A DNA stretch of 64,000 nt, taken from NCBI RefSeq assembly GCF_004521985.1, contig NZ_SBHZ01000003.1, positions 1 to 64,000 of the forward strand, read 5' to 3'. Position 1 is the stretch's first letter. Every line of letters begins with the position of its first letter. Source of the stretch: Ectopseudomonas khazarica (GTDB taxonomy: Bacteria > Pseudomonadota > Gammaproteobacteria > Pseudomonadales > Pseudomonadaceae). The position numbers and the translations under genes are program-made. Shown here one piece after another: positions 20,916-31,388 of this stretch. The notes under the pieces are model-generated. The model made no database searches, was not told where the DNA came from, and saw only the letters and a program-made list of their open reading frames with translations.

Positions 20916-21095
20916 GGGGTCGGTTTCTCCGAGTTGATCCCAACAGTTAATTGCGGCCAGTCCATTATCGACTTGGCCTTTCGTTACTGTTGATGAACTC
21001 AGCGCACCCATAAGTCACAGGTTGGTGAAAAAAGTTTTTATTGCCGGTGCGGCGTGTCCTGGCGAGAACTTTGTACGTCTCGCCATTACAACTTT

Positions 21096-22301
21096 CTACT
21101 GCGAAAGTTCCGTGCCCGTTTCTTCTTCATCGACCTGAGACGCGCTGTTCTCGGGGCCTGCAGCGGCCGGCGCAGCGTTGCGCTGATGGCGATAGGCGCT
21201 CACCGCTTCATATACCGACTTGCGCAAACGGTTGATGCCGCCAATAGGGCGGTGCGCTGCAAGTGCATGCCAGGGGTTGAAGGACAAATTGTCGCAGAAG
21301 AGATTCTGTTCGCGGCTGTCGAAGTCCTGAGGCGGCACGGTAATACGGGCCACACTTTCAAACGGCGACAGTTTTTCATCCCATTCGACGGAGGGGTCCT
21401 CGATGGGCATGTAGTACTGCGCATCCTGTTTTTGCACCTGCAGTTCGAAACAGGCGGGCGCGCGGTCCAGCGACAGTTGCTGGTACAGCGCGTTGCGCAG
21501 GAAGTTGGGCAGTGCGGTGTTCTGCTCCGGCAACTGATAGGGCGGGCAGTTCTGCGGCGCGGGCACTACGCGGTATTTGATGTTCAGGTCGCCAAGCTTG
21601 AACGGCGCGATGGAGTTGTAGGTGGTATCAACCGGGCTCTCCGGCGCCGGTGAAAGCGTCTTCAGGGCGATGACCAGATGGCGCACTTCCCAGGTGCGAG
21701 GATCCCAGCTGGGGAAGAAGGCCTGTACTTTCTGGCCGTCGGCCTGGGCCGCGAAGTTGCTGCGGTATTCGGCCACGTCGCGAACGAAGAAAGCGGGGTG
21801 GTTGAACATCACGAAGTCCTGCTCGCCGGCATGCTGCGGGCTCTTCATGAGTTTTTCGCCGGGCACGTCGAGCAGCTTGAGCGCCATGCCGCGCGCATCG
21901 CGGGCGCGGTCGAACTGCGGATAGGCATTGCCATTGGACAGGCGCATCCAGGCCTGCCAGACATGCCCGGGCTCGCTGAACACACCCTGGCGCAGCGACG
22001 CGTCCAGGTCTGGCAGGACCTGCACGTCCGCCCTGACGCACCCGTGAGCCTTGGCATGGGCGTCGCGCAGCACACGGGTATTGTCACGGTGCTGCTCGAC
22101 GATGCGCACGGCATCCTCGATGATCAGGCGGGTCAGCGCCGCCTCGTCCGCAGGGATCTGCTCCTGCGTCGACACCGGGCCGGAGAACTTCCAGGCGTAG
22201 TAGAGCTCACCGGCGCCCCAGCCAACGAGGCCGATCAGCGCGACGGTGAGCAACAGTTTACCCAGCAGACGACCCAGCCAGAGCCAGAGACCTTTCAACA
22301 T
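21096..22301 (-). CDS. Catalase-fold haem protein (y4iL-like catalase family)
   Basis: 401 residues. The N-terminus has one hydrophobic anchor (LLLTVALIGLVGWGAGELYYAW, residues 16-37), so the protein is probably membrane-attached or exported. The rest is the truncated catalase fold: His in KAHGC (H86), Asn/His in MFNHPAFFVRD, and the proximal RxxxY haem-ligand motif R360-Y364 (RKSVY). It lacks the large-catalase N-terminal arm and C-terminal domain. It follows the di-haem cytochrome gene by 36 bases on the same strand, so the two are almost surely co-transcribed. A peroxide- or lipid-hydroperoxide-directed activity in the periplasm is plausible; substrate unproven. Confidence 0.85.
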   Translation of the reverse strand: MLKGLWLWLGRLLGKLLLTVALIGLVGWGAGELYYAWKFSGPVSTQEQIPADEAALTRLIIEDAVRIVEQHRDNTRVLRDAHAKAHGCVRADVQVLPDLDASLRQGVFSEPGHVWQAWMRLSNGNAYPQFDRARDARGMALKLLDVPGEKLMKSPQHAGEQDFVMFNHPAFFVRDVAEYRSNFAAQADGQKVQAFFPSWDPRTWEVRHLVIALKTLSPAPESPVDTTYNSIAPFKLGDLNIKYRVVPAPQNCPPYQLPEQNTALPNFLRNALYQQLSLDRAPACFELQVQKQDAQYYMPIEDPSVEWDEKLSPFESVARITVPPQDFDSREQNLFCDNLSFNPWHALAAHRPIGGINRLRKSVYEAVSAYRHQRNAAPAAAGPENSASQVDEEETGTELSQ

Positions 22302-22337
22302 CGTTGCAATCCTTGTTCTAGAACTTATCGGTTGAAA

Positions 22338-24212
22338 TCAGCCTTCGCAGCTTGGGCCCGGTGTCCAGGGGCGCACGGCGACATCGCTGAGCTGGTTTTC
22401 CAGCGCGCTGTTGCCGAGCACCTTGAGGTACTCGATCAGCGCGAGACGCTCGTCCGGCGACAGGGCGCGGCCGATCACACCTTCCTGGCGGCAGCCATCG
22501 CGGAACTCGTGGCCGCCATTGCCATTGCCGGTTACCCGGGTGTCGAGCAGGAAACCGCCGGTGAAGGCCTCGCTGCGATAGCCCACGCGTACCGGGTCGA
22601 ATTCGAAGTTACCGACCCAAAACTGGCTTTGCCGCTCGTAGACCGGTGAGAGCAACTCGAACAGGTTGGGCACCGAGCCATTGTGCAGGAACGGCGGGGT
22701 CGCCCAGATGCCGTCGAGTGGCCGGGCCTTGTAGCCGCGTTTTTCCTGCACGCCGATGGCCAGGCCATAGCCATCCATGTCGTAGCGCTGGCGCGGGCCG
22801 ATACCGGCATCCTGGTAGGCGCGGTTCTCCACGTAGGCGGTGATGTAGGCCAGGCCCTTGGCGCTGGAGATGCTCTTGAAGTCGACGTCTTCCAGGTTGG
22901 CGCCGAACAGCTTGACGTCCAGGCGCGACAGCTCGGCCTTGCTCCAGCCCAGGCGACTGATGTCGAAGCGGTGATCGGCGATGTTGTCGGCGGTGGTCGG
23001 GTCGGTGCCGACGATGCTGGTCGGGACGATGCGCATCCGCCATTCGGGATCACGCGAGGGTGCCAGGCGCTGGTCGCGTGGCTTGGGATCGGGAGCATGG
23101 CAATAGGCGCAGTTTTCCAGATACAGCGCCTTGCCACGGCTGGCCAGCGGCAGGTCCACCTTGCCGAATACTGCCTCCGGCCACTTCGGCGGCTGCAGCT
23201 GTTTCAGCGTTTCCTCCAGGGTGTGGAGGTCATGCACGCGCACGCTGGAGGCATAACGATCGGCCTCGGCAACGCCCTTGCCGTGCTCGTCGAGCAGGTC
23301 CAGGCTCGCGCCGACGCCAAGGGCCTCGCCGACATTGCGCGCCATGGGCTGCATGGCCGAGCCGTTCCATTGCACCCAGTCGAACTTCCAGATGTCCCAG
23401 AGTTGCGGGTAGCTCACCGGGGCGTTGGCGACGCGATAGTTGGCTTCATCCAGCACGTCGCCGAACACCGTATTGGCGATGCGGCCGAACGCGTCGGTGC
23501 GTCCAAAGCCTTCTTCGGTCGGATACAGGCCGCGATGCCAGTCGTTCATCGCCGTGGCCAGCAGGCGGTCGAGCACTTGCTTGAAATCCTCCCGCAGCTG
23601 ATCCCGGCCCTGCGGATACTGCTCGCCCAGCACTTGCTGGGCGAAGCGGCGAAACTTCAGCGGGTTGTAGTAGGTGAAGGCCATGCTCATGCCCAGTGCC
23701 TGGCCGAAGCCGCCACCACGCAGCGTGGGTACGGTGGACGCCAGGGAGTGCAGGGCGGCGCCGCCATCGATGCGCACTGCCTGGCCCTTGTAGCGCAGCT
23801 CGCCGGTATGGCAGGCGGCGCAGCTGATATCGAGGAAGCGCTCGCCGCTCTCGTCGTCCTGATGACGGGTGAAACCGACGGGCAGGTTGCCGGGGTTGAG
23901 GTCGCTGGCCTGCTGGTTCGGATCGGTCAGGAAGCCGAAGCGGGCGAGGTAGTCGAGTCGAGCGAACTTCTCCTTGCCGAAGGGCATCTCCAGCGCCGTG
24001 AACCAGTCGTAGCGCAGGCCCTTAACCGTGGTGCCCTGGGGGGTGTAGTAGTAGGTCTGGCGCTGCTCGTCGTTCCACTGCTGCAGATAGTGCAGCTCCT
24101 TCGGCGGATCGAAGCTCGGCAAGTTGGGGTTGGCCACGTAGTACAGCGCGACTGCCAGCCCGATCAGTGCCAGCAACACAATGAGCTTCAGGGTATGACG
24201 GAGCAGACGCAT
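22338..24212 (-). CDS. Di-haem cytochrome c peroxidase-like protein (RoxA/MauG superfamily)
   Basis: 624 residues with an N-terminal anchor (LIVLLALIGLAVALYYV). Two c-type haem sites: CAACH near residue 132 and CAYCH near residue 369. The segment GIWATPPFLHNGSVPNLFELLSP is a hallmark shared by di-haem peroxidases and the rubber oxygenases RoxA/RoxB, whose length (about 650) it also matches; classic CcpA-type peroxidases are near 350 residues. It is probably periplasmic, acting on peroxide or on a hydrophobic substrate with oxygen. Start at 24212 chosen because AAGGA sits 8 bases upstream and it gives a good signal anchor; the frame extends 27 codons further. Operon with the catalase-fold gene. 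Confidence 0.85.
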   Translation of the reverse strand: MRLLRHTLKLIVLLALIGLAVALYYVANPNLPSFDPPKELHYLQQWNDEQRQTYYYTPQGTTVKGLRYDWFTALEMPFGKEKFARLDYLARFGFLTDPNQQASDLNPGNLPVGFTRHQDDESGERFLDISCAACHTGELRYKGQAVRIDGGAALHSLASTVPTLRGGGFGQALGMSMAFTYYNPLKFRRFAQQVLGEQYPQGRDQLREDFKQVLDRLLATAMNDWHRGLYPTEEGFGRTDAFGRIANTVFGDVLDEANYRVANAPVSYPQLWDIWKFDWVQWNGSAMQPMARNVGEALGVGASLDLLDEHGKGVAEADRYASSVRVHDLHTLEETLKQLQPPKWPEAVFGKVDLPLASRGKALYLENCAYCHAPDPKPRDQRLAPSRDPEWRMRIVPTSIVGTDPTTADNIADHRFDISRLGWSKAELSRLDVKLFGANLEDVDFKSISSAKGLAYITAYVENRAYQDAGIGPRQRYDMDGYGLAIGVQEKRGYKARPLDGIWATPPFLHNGSVPNLFELLSPVYERQSQFWVGNFEFDPVRVGYRSEAFTGGFLLDTRVTGNGNGGHEFRDGCRQEGVIGRALSPDERLALIEYLKVLGNSALENQLSDVAVRPWTPGPSCEG

Positions 24213-24252
24213 CCAGGACTTCCTTGTGGCGTTCTTATTGATCGGCTTGTTA

Positions 24253-24293
24253 TGCCAATACTGCAGGCCATTGGCAAGTTGCCATCGTGGCAA
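24253..24293. promoter_or_regulatory. Clustered TTGCCA/TGGCAA half-sites before the di-haem operon
   Basis: Four half-sites in 41 bases: TGCCAAT (24253-24259), ATTGGCA (24270-24276), TTGCCA (24279-24284) and TGGCAA (24288-24293). They give three nested inverted repeats: TGCCAAT-N10-ATTGGCA, TGGCAA-g-TTGCCA and TTGCCA-tcg-TGGCAA. They lie 41-81 bases upstream of the di-haem gene and 147 bases before the divergent regulator, a natural operator position. The protein that binds is unknown; the adjacent regulator is the first candidate. Confidence 0.6.
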
Positions 24294-24439
24294 TTATGAA
24301 AACTCTGCAATAACCAGCGGGAACAACCCATATAGAGAAATGATCCATGGAGCGTCAAAGTTCTTGCTAGCGTTACAGTTGTGAGCGCCAAATCGTTGTT
24401 TTTTATGGGATTACAAAATAATGGCGCCAAGGATGGAGT

Positions 24440-25672
<1,233 letters not shown>

Positions 25673-25740
25673 AGGGGCGTTACTGTTTCGCCGGGGAAAC
25701 ACTGCTAAGGTGCACGGCAAACGTATCGCGGGAGATCTTC

Positions 25741-26208
25741 ATGCATCCGTTCGACGCCGAAAAGCCGCCGCAACTGGCCGTCCTGCTGGGCTATGCCGGG
25801 CTGCTGCCCTTCGTCAGCGGCGCCGCCGGGATCTGGGTGATTCCCCTGGGCTGGCGGCCTTACGTACTGGACGCGCTGCTGGATTTCGCCGCGGTGATCC
25901 TGGCCTTCATGGGCGCGATCCACTGGGGCCTGGCGATGCGAGCCGAGGAGACCGACGAGAACGCCAAGCTGCAACTGGGCCTGTCCGTGGTTCCACCGCT
26001 GCTCGGCTGGGCGGCATTGGCCAGCGGCCTACCCATCGCGCTGACGTTGCCGATCTTCCTGCTGTCGTTCATCGGCCTGTACCTGGCCGACATGCATGCG
26101 GTACGCGTTGGCCTCGCACCGCAGTGGTATCCCGCATTGCGCACCCCCCTGACCCTGGTGGTGTGCACCAGCCTGCTACTGGCCTGGGCCAGCGTGCTGA
26201 TTCGCTGA
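25741..26208 (+). CDS. DUF3429 inner-membrane protein
   Basis: 155 residues with about five hydrophobic segments (LAVLLGYAGLLPFVSGAAGIWV, VLDALLDFAAVILAFMGAIHWGLAM, LGLSVVPPLLGWAALASGLP, ALTLPIFLLSFIGLYLADM, LTLVVCTSLLLAWASVLI). The motif FMGAIHWGLAM is characteristic of DUF3429 proteins. The function is unknown. Its 3' end overlaps the convergent kinase gene by 33 bases. The ATG at 25741 is preceded by GGAGA, 7-8 bases away. Confidence 0.85.
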   Translation: MHPFDAEKPPQLAVLLGYAGLLPFVSGAAGIWVIPLGWRPYVLDALLDFAAVILAFMGAIHWGLAMRAEETDENAKLQLGLSVVPPLLGWAALASGLPIALTLPIFLLSFIGLYLADMHAVRVGLAPQWYPALRTPLTLVVCTSLLLAWASVLIR

Positions 26209-26727
26209 GTCGAGCAGCGTCGCCACCTGGGTCATTGCGGCTTCGCGGCGTTCGGCCCAGTCGCCGGACAGGGCGACGTAGCGCTGCCCGTTGTCCAGCA
26301 GCCAGTCGTGGCAGGCGCGGTGGAATGCCTGACGCTCGGCCAGCAATGGCTGGCAGCGTTGCCCGTCTTCGATCCAGGGCACGCCTGCGGGGTCGAGCAG
26401 CAGGTGCAGGTCGTAGTGACGGGCCAGCAGCTCGGTTTCCAGCCAGCCCGGACAATCAGCGAACAGGCAGCGACTCCAGAGCAGGTTGCTCAGCAGGTGC
26501 GTGTCGAGAATCAGCAGTGCAGGTCGCGCGGCACGCGCAGCATCTTCCCAGGCCAGCTGGCCACGGGCGATATCGTCGATGTCGGCATAGCAGGTGTCGC
26601 GCTGATGCCGGTCGATGAAATGACGCACGTACTCGCCCACCACCACGCCGCCGAAGCGCGCCTGAATTTCCGCTGCCAGCCAGCTCTTGCCGCTGGACTC
26701 CGGCCCGGTCAGTACCAGGACCTTCAT
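26176..26727 (-). CDS. Ribosylnicotinamide kinase-like ATPase (NadR C-terminal domain type)
   Basis: 183-residue P-loop protein, MKVLVLTGPESSGKSWLA with Walker A GPESSGKS at residues 8-15, related to the kinase domain of NadR (AAA_28/NRK). It phosphorylates nicotinamide riboside to NMN as it enters the cell. The segment VVGEYVRHFIDRH and LLILDTHLLSNLLWSR match the family. It lacks the adenylyltransferase and repressor domains of E. coli NadR. Its ATG overlaps the stop of pnuC by four bases (ATGA), so the two are translationally coupled in a salvage unit for nicotinamide riboside. Confidence 0.88.
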   Translation of the reverse strand: MKVLVLTGPESSGKSWLAAEIQARFGGVVVGEYVRHFIDRHQRDTCYADIDDIARGQLAWEDAARAARPALLILDTHLLSNLLWSRCLFADCPGWLETELLARHYDLHLLLDPAGVPWIEDGQRCQPLLAERQAFHRACHDWLLDNGQRYVALSGDWAERREAAMTQVATLLDSANQHAGPGQ

Positions 26728-27293
26728 GGCGCGTAGCGCAGCGCGGGGTCACGCCGCCAACTCAGCCAGCCGCTGATGGCCAGCGCGGTGAAGGCAGCAT
26801 AGAGCCCGGCAGTGAGGTACAGCTGGCTATGGACGAAGAACGCCACGTAGCAGAGGTCGACGACCACCCAGAGGGCCCAGCACTGCAGGCGTTTCTGGGC
26901 CATCCACAGCTGGGCGACCAGGCTGAATGATGTCAGCGCGGCGTCGAGCCAGGGGGCGCTGGCATCCGTGTGATTGGCCATGAGATAGCCAAGCAGCCAG
27001 GCTCCGAGCGCCCCCATCGACAGGCCCGCCGCCAGGCTGGCGAGGCTCAGTCGACTGACCTTGCGCCCGTCGTGCTGGTCGCCGCCACGTGTCCACTGCC
27101 ACCAGCCGTAGAGCTGCGAGCCCGCGAACAGCAGCTGCAGAAGCAGGTTGGAATACAGTCGCCAGTCATAGAACAGCCACGCGTACAGCAGCACCATCAG
27201 CAGGCCGATGGGCCAGCACCAGGGGTTCTGCCTGACCGTCAGCCATACCGCGACGATGCCGAGCCCGGCAGCAATGAGTTCAAGCCAGGACAT
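26724..27293 (-). CDS. pnuC: Nicotinamide riboside transporter PnuC
   Basis: 189-residue inner-membrane protein with about seven hydrophobic segments. Family motifs are WCWPIGLLMVLLYAWLFYDWRLYSNLLLQ and YGWWQWTRG near the N-terminus and LWVVVDLCYVAFFVHSQLYLTAGLYAAF in the second half. PnuC facilitates nicotinamide riboside diffusion; the coupled kinase downstream traps it as NMN. The first ATG at 27293 is taken. Together the pair forms a compact NAD salvage cassette unlinked to other nad genes in view. Confidence 0.9.
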   Translation of the reverse strand: MSWLELIAAGLGIVAVWLTVRQNPWCWPIGLLMVLLYAWLFYDWRLYSNLLLQLLFAGSQLYGWWQWTRGGDQHDGRKVSRLSLASLAAGLSMGALGAWLLGYLMANHTDASAPWLDAALTSFSLVAQLWMAQKRLQCWALWVVVDLCYVAFFVHSQLYLTAGLYAAFTALAISGWLSWRRDPALRYAP

Positions 27294-27345
27294 CCGGCAT
27301 CCTCGGAACGATGAAAGGGCAGCGATTGTACTGGTCTGGCCGGCC

Positions 27346-27960
27346 TCAGCACACCAGGCTGTCGGCCTGCCGATAGAGCGTCAGCAGTTTGCGGGTGATG
27401 GTCTGCTGGATGTCGTCGCGCTCGAAGCTCGACAGGCGCTCCAGACGCGCCAGCTGCAGACGGTGCAGGTGGATGTAGGGCATCTGCTGGTCGAACTCGC
27501 GCAAGTCGCCCTTCATCAGTACCGGCAGGAACAGGTCGCCCACCTTCTTCTGGTTGCTGATGATCTGTGCCAGCGCCGGTTTGAAGGCCATGGTCTTGGG
27601 TGTCGGGCCGCCGTCGACGATCTGCGTGCTGAGCAGCAGCCCCGGCTTGCCGAGGACCTTGCCGGGCAGCACGCAGAGCCCGGTCTTGCGGATGGCGTGA
27701 CTGTCGATGCCGTGCAGGGTGTCGTGAAAGGCGTAGGGGTTGGGCAGCACCACCATCTTGCGCCCGAGGTCGGTGGGGAAGTGCAGGCTGTAGTTGGTAT
27801 ACAGCTGCCCCACCGATTCGGAGTACACGCACAGGCGATTCTCGAACAGCTTGATGAAGCGCTCGGCCAGCTCGCGCCGGGCCATGCTGTCCAGGTCCCA
27901 GATCAGGTCCTGGTTCTGTGGCCGACTGAAGTCGACCTCCTGATGTTGCATGTTGCTCAT
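27346..27960 (-). CDS. Conserved hypothetical protein co-transcribed with the chemoreceptor
   Basis: 204 residues, no recognised domain and no signal peptide or membrane segment. The sequence is mixed alpha-beta, with GRKMVVLPNPYAFHDTLHGIDSHAIRKTGLCVLPGK and YIHLHRLQLARLERLSSF as notable parts. It starts only 7 bases after the stop codon of the sCache chemoreceptor, on the same strand, so the two form an operon. That tight coupling suggests a role tied to the receptor or its ligand, but none can be named. An ATG four codons downstream (27951) is an alternative start. Confidence 0.7.
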   Translation of the reverse strand: MSNMQHQEVDFSRPQNQDLIWDLDSMARRELAERFIKLFENRLCVYSESVGQLYTNYSLHFPTDLGRKMVVLPNPYAFHDTLHGIDSHAIRKTGLCVLPGKVLGKPGLLLSTQIVDGGPTPKTMAFKPALAQIISNQKKVGDLFLPVLMKGDLREFDQQMPYIHLHRLQLARLERLSSFERDDIQQTITRKLLTLYRQADSLVC

Positions 27961-27967
27961 GAACGTC

Positions 27968-29602
27968 TCATACGCGGAACTGCCCCAGCAGGCGATTGAG
28001 CTGGTCAGCCAGTTGTTTCAGGTGCTGGCTGGCAGCACTCGACTGTTCGGCGGCCTCGGCCGTGTTGTGGGCCAGTGCCGCCGTCTGGGTGACGTTCTGG
28101 TTGATGTCTTCAACCACATGCGATTGTTGCAAGGTGGCGCTGGCGATGGAAGCGTTGAGTCCGGCCAGATTGCGCAGCGACTGCGCAATCTGGGCAAGGC
28201 TTTCGCCGGCCTGGCTGGCCTGTTCCACGGTCAGCTGAGAGGCACGGCTGCTGTCGTTGATCACCTTGACGGCGGCTTCCGAGTTGCCCTGCAGGCGCTC
28301 GATCATGCCCTGGATCTCGGCGGTGGACTGCTGGGTGCGCTGCGCGAGCAGACGCACTTCGTCCGCGACCACGGCGAAGCCACGCCCCTGCTCGCCGGCA
28401 CGGGCCGCCTCGATGGCGGCATTGAGGGCGAGCAGGTTGGTCTGCTCGGCAATCGAGCGGATCACTTCCAGGACGCTGCCGATCTGCGTGCTTTCGCTGG
28501 CCAGCGACTGGATCACCTCGACGGCCTTGTCGATGGTGCCGGACAGCTGGTCGATCTGGCGCAGGCTGGCGTCGATGTTCTGCTGGCCCTGGCCGGCCTG
28601 GTCCTCGGCGTTCTGCATCTCGCTGGAGGCATGCTCGGCGTTCTTCGCCACGTCCTGCACACCGTAAGTCACCTGGTTCACGGCGGTTGCCACCAGTTCC
28701 ATCTGCTGCGCCTGCTGCTGGCTGTGGCGCTGCGCCTCGCTGGAAATGTCGCCAAGCGAGGCGGCGGCCCGATCCAGCGAGCCGGCCGAGTCGAGCATCT
28801 GCCGGATAACCTGGCGCAGCTTCTCGGTGAAGGCGTTGAAATAGGTGGCCAGCGCGGTCAGTTCGTCGCGTCCGTGGCTGTCGAGGTTACGCGTCAGGTC
28901 GCCTTCGCCACTGGCAATGCTGGCCATCGCATCCACGGCGGCCTGCAGTGGCTGGACGATGCTGCGGGTGATGAGCACTACCAGCACGACCAGCAGCACG
29001 GCAATCAGCAGGCCGATGCTCATCGCGCTCAGCGCCTGGGTCCTGAACTCGGCCTGCACGTCGTCGACGTAGACGCCGGAGCCGATGATCCAGCCCCAGG
29101 GTTCGAACAGCTCGACGTAGGAAATCTTCGGCACCGGGTCGCTGGCACCCGGCTTGGGCCAGCGGTAGTCGACCTGGCCGGCCCCCTTGCTGCGGCTGAT
29201 GGCGACCATCTCGTTGAACAGTTCCTTGCCATCCGGGTCCTTGAACGCGGAGAGGTTCTGGCCTTCGAGCTTGGGGTTGGTCGGGTGCATGATCATGACC
29301 GGGGTCTGGTCATTGATCCAGAAGTACTCCTGGCCGTCGTAGCGCAGGCCGCGCACGACTTCCATGGCCTGCTTCTGCGCCTCCTCGCGACTCAGGGTGC
29401 CGGCGCTCTCCAGGCCATGGAAGTACTTGAGGATGCCGGCGGCACTCTGGACCACGTGCTGGGTCTTTTCCGACTTGCCGAGATACAGATCGGTATGGAT
29501 CTGCCGCAGCATGTAGGCGCCCTGCAGGATCAGCGTCAGGATGGCCAGCACCAGGATCAGCCATAGACGCCGGCTGATGGGAAGACTACGTAAGCTGTTC
29601 AT
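27968..29602 (-). CDS. Methyl-accepting chemotaxis protein, sCache_2 type
   Basis: 544-residue chemoreceptor. TM1 is about residues 11-31, the periplasmic single-Cache domain ~35-185 ([58 protein letters not shown]), TM2 ~190-215, then HAMP and signalling domain with [20 protein letters not shown]. The [10 protein letters not shown] and [11 protein letters not shown] pattern is typical of sCache_2 receptors such as P. putida McpP and P. aeruginosa CtpM (PA2652), which sense C2-C4 carboxylates; the ligand here is inferred only from that. Start at 29602 has AGGAA 7 bases ahead; the frame extends 19 codons upstream. A conserved hypothetical gene follows at once. Confidence 0.93.
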   Translation of the reverse strand: MNSLRSLPISRRLWLILVLAILTLILQGAYMLRQIHTDLYLGKSEKTQHVVQSAAGILKYFHGLESAGTLSREEAQKQAMEVVRGLRYDGQEYFWINDQTPVMIMHPTNPKLEGQNLSAFKDPDGKELFNEMVAISRSKGAGQVDYRWPKPGASDPVPKISYVELFEPWGWIIGSGVYVDDVQAEFRTQALSAMSIGLLIAVLLVVLVVLITRSIVQPLQAAVDAMASIASGEGDLTRNLDSHGRDELTALATYFNAFTEKLRQVIRQMLDSAGSLDRAAASLGDISSEAQRHSQQQAQQMELVATAVNQVTYGVQDVAKNAEHASSEMQNAEDQAGQGQQNIDASLRQIDQLSGTIDKAVEVIQSLASESTQIGSVLEVIRSIAEQTNLLALNAAIEAARAGEQGRGFAVVADEVRLLAQRTQQSTAEIQGMIERLQGNSEAAVKVINDSSRASQLTVEQASQAGESLAQIAQSLRNLAGLNASIASATLQQSHVVEDINQNVTQTAALAHNTAEAAEQSSAASQHLKQLADQLNRLLGQFRV

Positions 29603-29853
29603 GGACGTATTCCTGATTGTTGTAATTGTCGGGATCAGGGCCACCTCGATGGAGGGCAAGGCAATACTGTCACATCAAGGCATTATTCACTCTAGTTGTC
29701 TGATAGCATTTCGGCCGCCCGGCGCCAAACCTGAGTGCTGGCCGGGCCAAGCCGCGTCAGGGAACTTCCGCGATCGATTTGTGTCCCAGGGCCGGGGCCG
29801 TGCTCCACGTTTAGTCTTGCGCATAAGGCACCTGCCGCGTTTTGGGAGATTCA

Positions 29854-30684
29854 ATGGATATCTGGATGGCTTTTCAGGCCCTGATGCTGGGCGTTGTCGA
29901 AGGGCTGACCGAGTTTTTGCCCATTTCCAGCACGGGGCACCTGATCGTGGTCGGTGACCTGCTGGGTTTCAACGGCGAAAAGGCCACCGCCTTCAAGATC
30001 ATCATCCAGCTGGGCGCGATTCTGGCGGTGATGTGGGAGTTCCGTGCGAAGGTCGTCGGTGTCCTCGTCGGCTTGCCCAGCGATCCGAAAGCCAGGCGTT
30101 TCAGCTTCAATCTGTTTCTCGCGTTCATTCCGGCGGTGATCTTCGGGCTGGCCTTCGCGGACCTGATCGAACACTGGCTGTTCAACCCCATCACAGTGGC
30201 CACGGCGCTCATCCTGGGTGGCATCGTCATGCTATGGGCTGAGCGCCGGGAGCACCCGATCCAGGCGGAGTCGGTGGACGACATGACCTGGCAGCTCGCG
30301 CTCAAGGTCGGATTCGCGCAGTGCCTGGCGCTGATCCCGGGGACGTCCCGTTCCGGGGCCACGATCATCGGTGGCCTGGTCTGCGGCCTGTCGCGCAAGG
30401 CCGCGACCGAGTTTTCCTTCTTCCTGGCCATGCCGACCATGGTGGCGGCCACGGTCTACTCCCTGGTCAAGTACCGCGACATCCTGCAAACGAGTGACCT
30501 GCCGATCTTCGCCATTGGCTTCGTCAGTACCTTCATCGTCGCCATGATCACCGTGCGTGCGCTGCTCAGGTTCATCACCAACCACAGCTATGCGGTGTTC
30601 GCCTGGTACCGGATCGCCTTTGGCCTGCTCATTCTCGCGACCTGGCAACTGCACCTGATCGACTGGAGCACGGCGCAACCGTGA
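29854..30684 (+). CDS. uppP: Undecaprenyl-diphosphate phosphatase
   Basis: 276-residue UppP/BacA. It removes one phosphate from undecaprenyl diphosphate to recycle the cell-wall lipid carrier. Family motifs are [15 protein letters not shown] in the first third (active-site glutamates and the SSTGH turn) and [14 protein letters not shown] in the second half. The catalytic site faces the periplasm. About eight hydrophobic segments are visible. Start at 29854 has GGGAG 5 bases before; MDIWMAFQ is the expected N-terminus. The stop overlaps the GTG start of the cold-shock/DUF1294 gene by four bases. Confidence 0.95.
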   Translation: MDIWMAFQALMLGVVEGLTEFLPISSTGHLIVVGDLLGFNGEKATAFKIIIQLGAILAVMWEFRAKVVGVLVGLPSDPKARRFSFNLFLAFIPAVIFGLAFADLIEHWLFNPITVATALILGGIVMLWAERREHPIQAESVDDMTWQLALKVGFAQCLALIPGTSRSGATIIGGLVCGLSRKAATEFSFFLAMPTMVAATVYSLVKYRDILQTSDLPIFAIGFVSTFIVAMITVRALLRFITNHSYAVFAWYRIAFGLLILATWQLHLIDWSTAQP

Positions 30685-31388
30685 GTGGCGCCGAACGCAG
30701 GGGGCGCCTGAGAAGCTGGAACGACGACAAGGGCTTCGGCTTCATCCAGCCCGAGAGCGGCGGGGCGGACGTCTTCGCCCATATATCGGCGATGCGCGGT
30801 GACCGTCGCCCGCAAAGCGGTGACCAGGTGCTGTATGTCGAGGGGCGAGACGAGCGCGGGCGCCTGCGCGCCGAGCATCTGCGCCTGGCTGGGGAACTGA
30901 GTCTCGATCGCCAGGCGATCCGGCGCAAACCGCAGAACCCCGCTGCGAAAGGATCAGCGCCGCGTACGGCGCGCAAAAGCACGGGGCAGGGCTCCATCCG
31001 CCATCTTCCGGCCAAGGTCACGGTCTTCCTTCTGCTCTGTGCCTTGCCCCTGATCGCCGCGCTGAAACTCTTCGACCAGGGCCTGTGGTGGCTGTTGCCG
31101 CTCTACCTGTCAGCCAGCCTGCTGAGCGTCCTGCAGTATTGGCTGGACAAGCGCAGCGCACAGGACGGCAGCCGGCGCATCGCCGAGAAGACCCTGCATC
31201 TGGTCGAGCTGCTGGGCGGCTGGCCAGGGGCGCTGATCGCCCAGCAACTGCTGCGCCACAAGACGCGCAAAGTCTCCTACCAGATAGTGTTCTGGATGAT
31301 CGTCGCTGCGCATCAGGTGCTCTGGCTCGACCTGCTCTGGCTCGACGGCACTCATATTGCCCGCTACGTCCCGTTACTCGTCCAGTAA
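30681..31388 (+). CDS. Cold-shock domain fused to DUF1294 membrane protein
   Basis: 235 residues. Residues 1-65 are a cold-shock domain with the RNP1-type motif DKGFGFIQ and [10 protein letters not shown] basic linker ([20 protein letters not shown]) follows, then four hydrophobic segments of the DUF1294 family ([39 protein letters not shown] and [13 protein letters not shown]). The N-terminal part could bind nucleic acid while anchored to the inner membrane. Starts at a GTG whose last two bases overlap the uppP stop TGA, so translation is coupled. Its 3' end overlaps the convergent YjbR gene by 15 bases. Confidence 0.88.
   Translation: MSGAERRGRLRSWNDDKGFGFIQPESGGADVFAHISAMRGDRRPQSGDQVLYVEGRDERGRLRAEHLRLAGELSLDRQAIRRKPQNPAAKGSAPRTARKSTGQGSIRHLPAKVTVFLLLCALPLIAALKLFDQGLWWLLPLYLSASLLSVLQYWLDKRSAQDGSRRIAEKTLHLVELLGGWPGALIAQQLLRHKTRKVSYQIVFWMIVAAHQVLWLDLLWLDGTHIARYVPLLVQ

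Noticed and set aside
24213-24439. A sigma-54 (-24/-12) promoter before the di-haem operon
   Set aside because: TGGC and TTGC occur, but no GG-N10-GC spacing was found, and the neighbouring regulator lacks GAFTGA.
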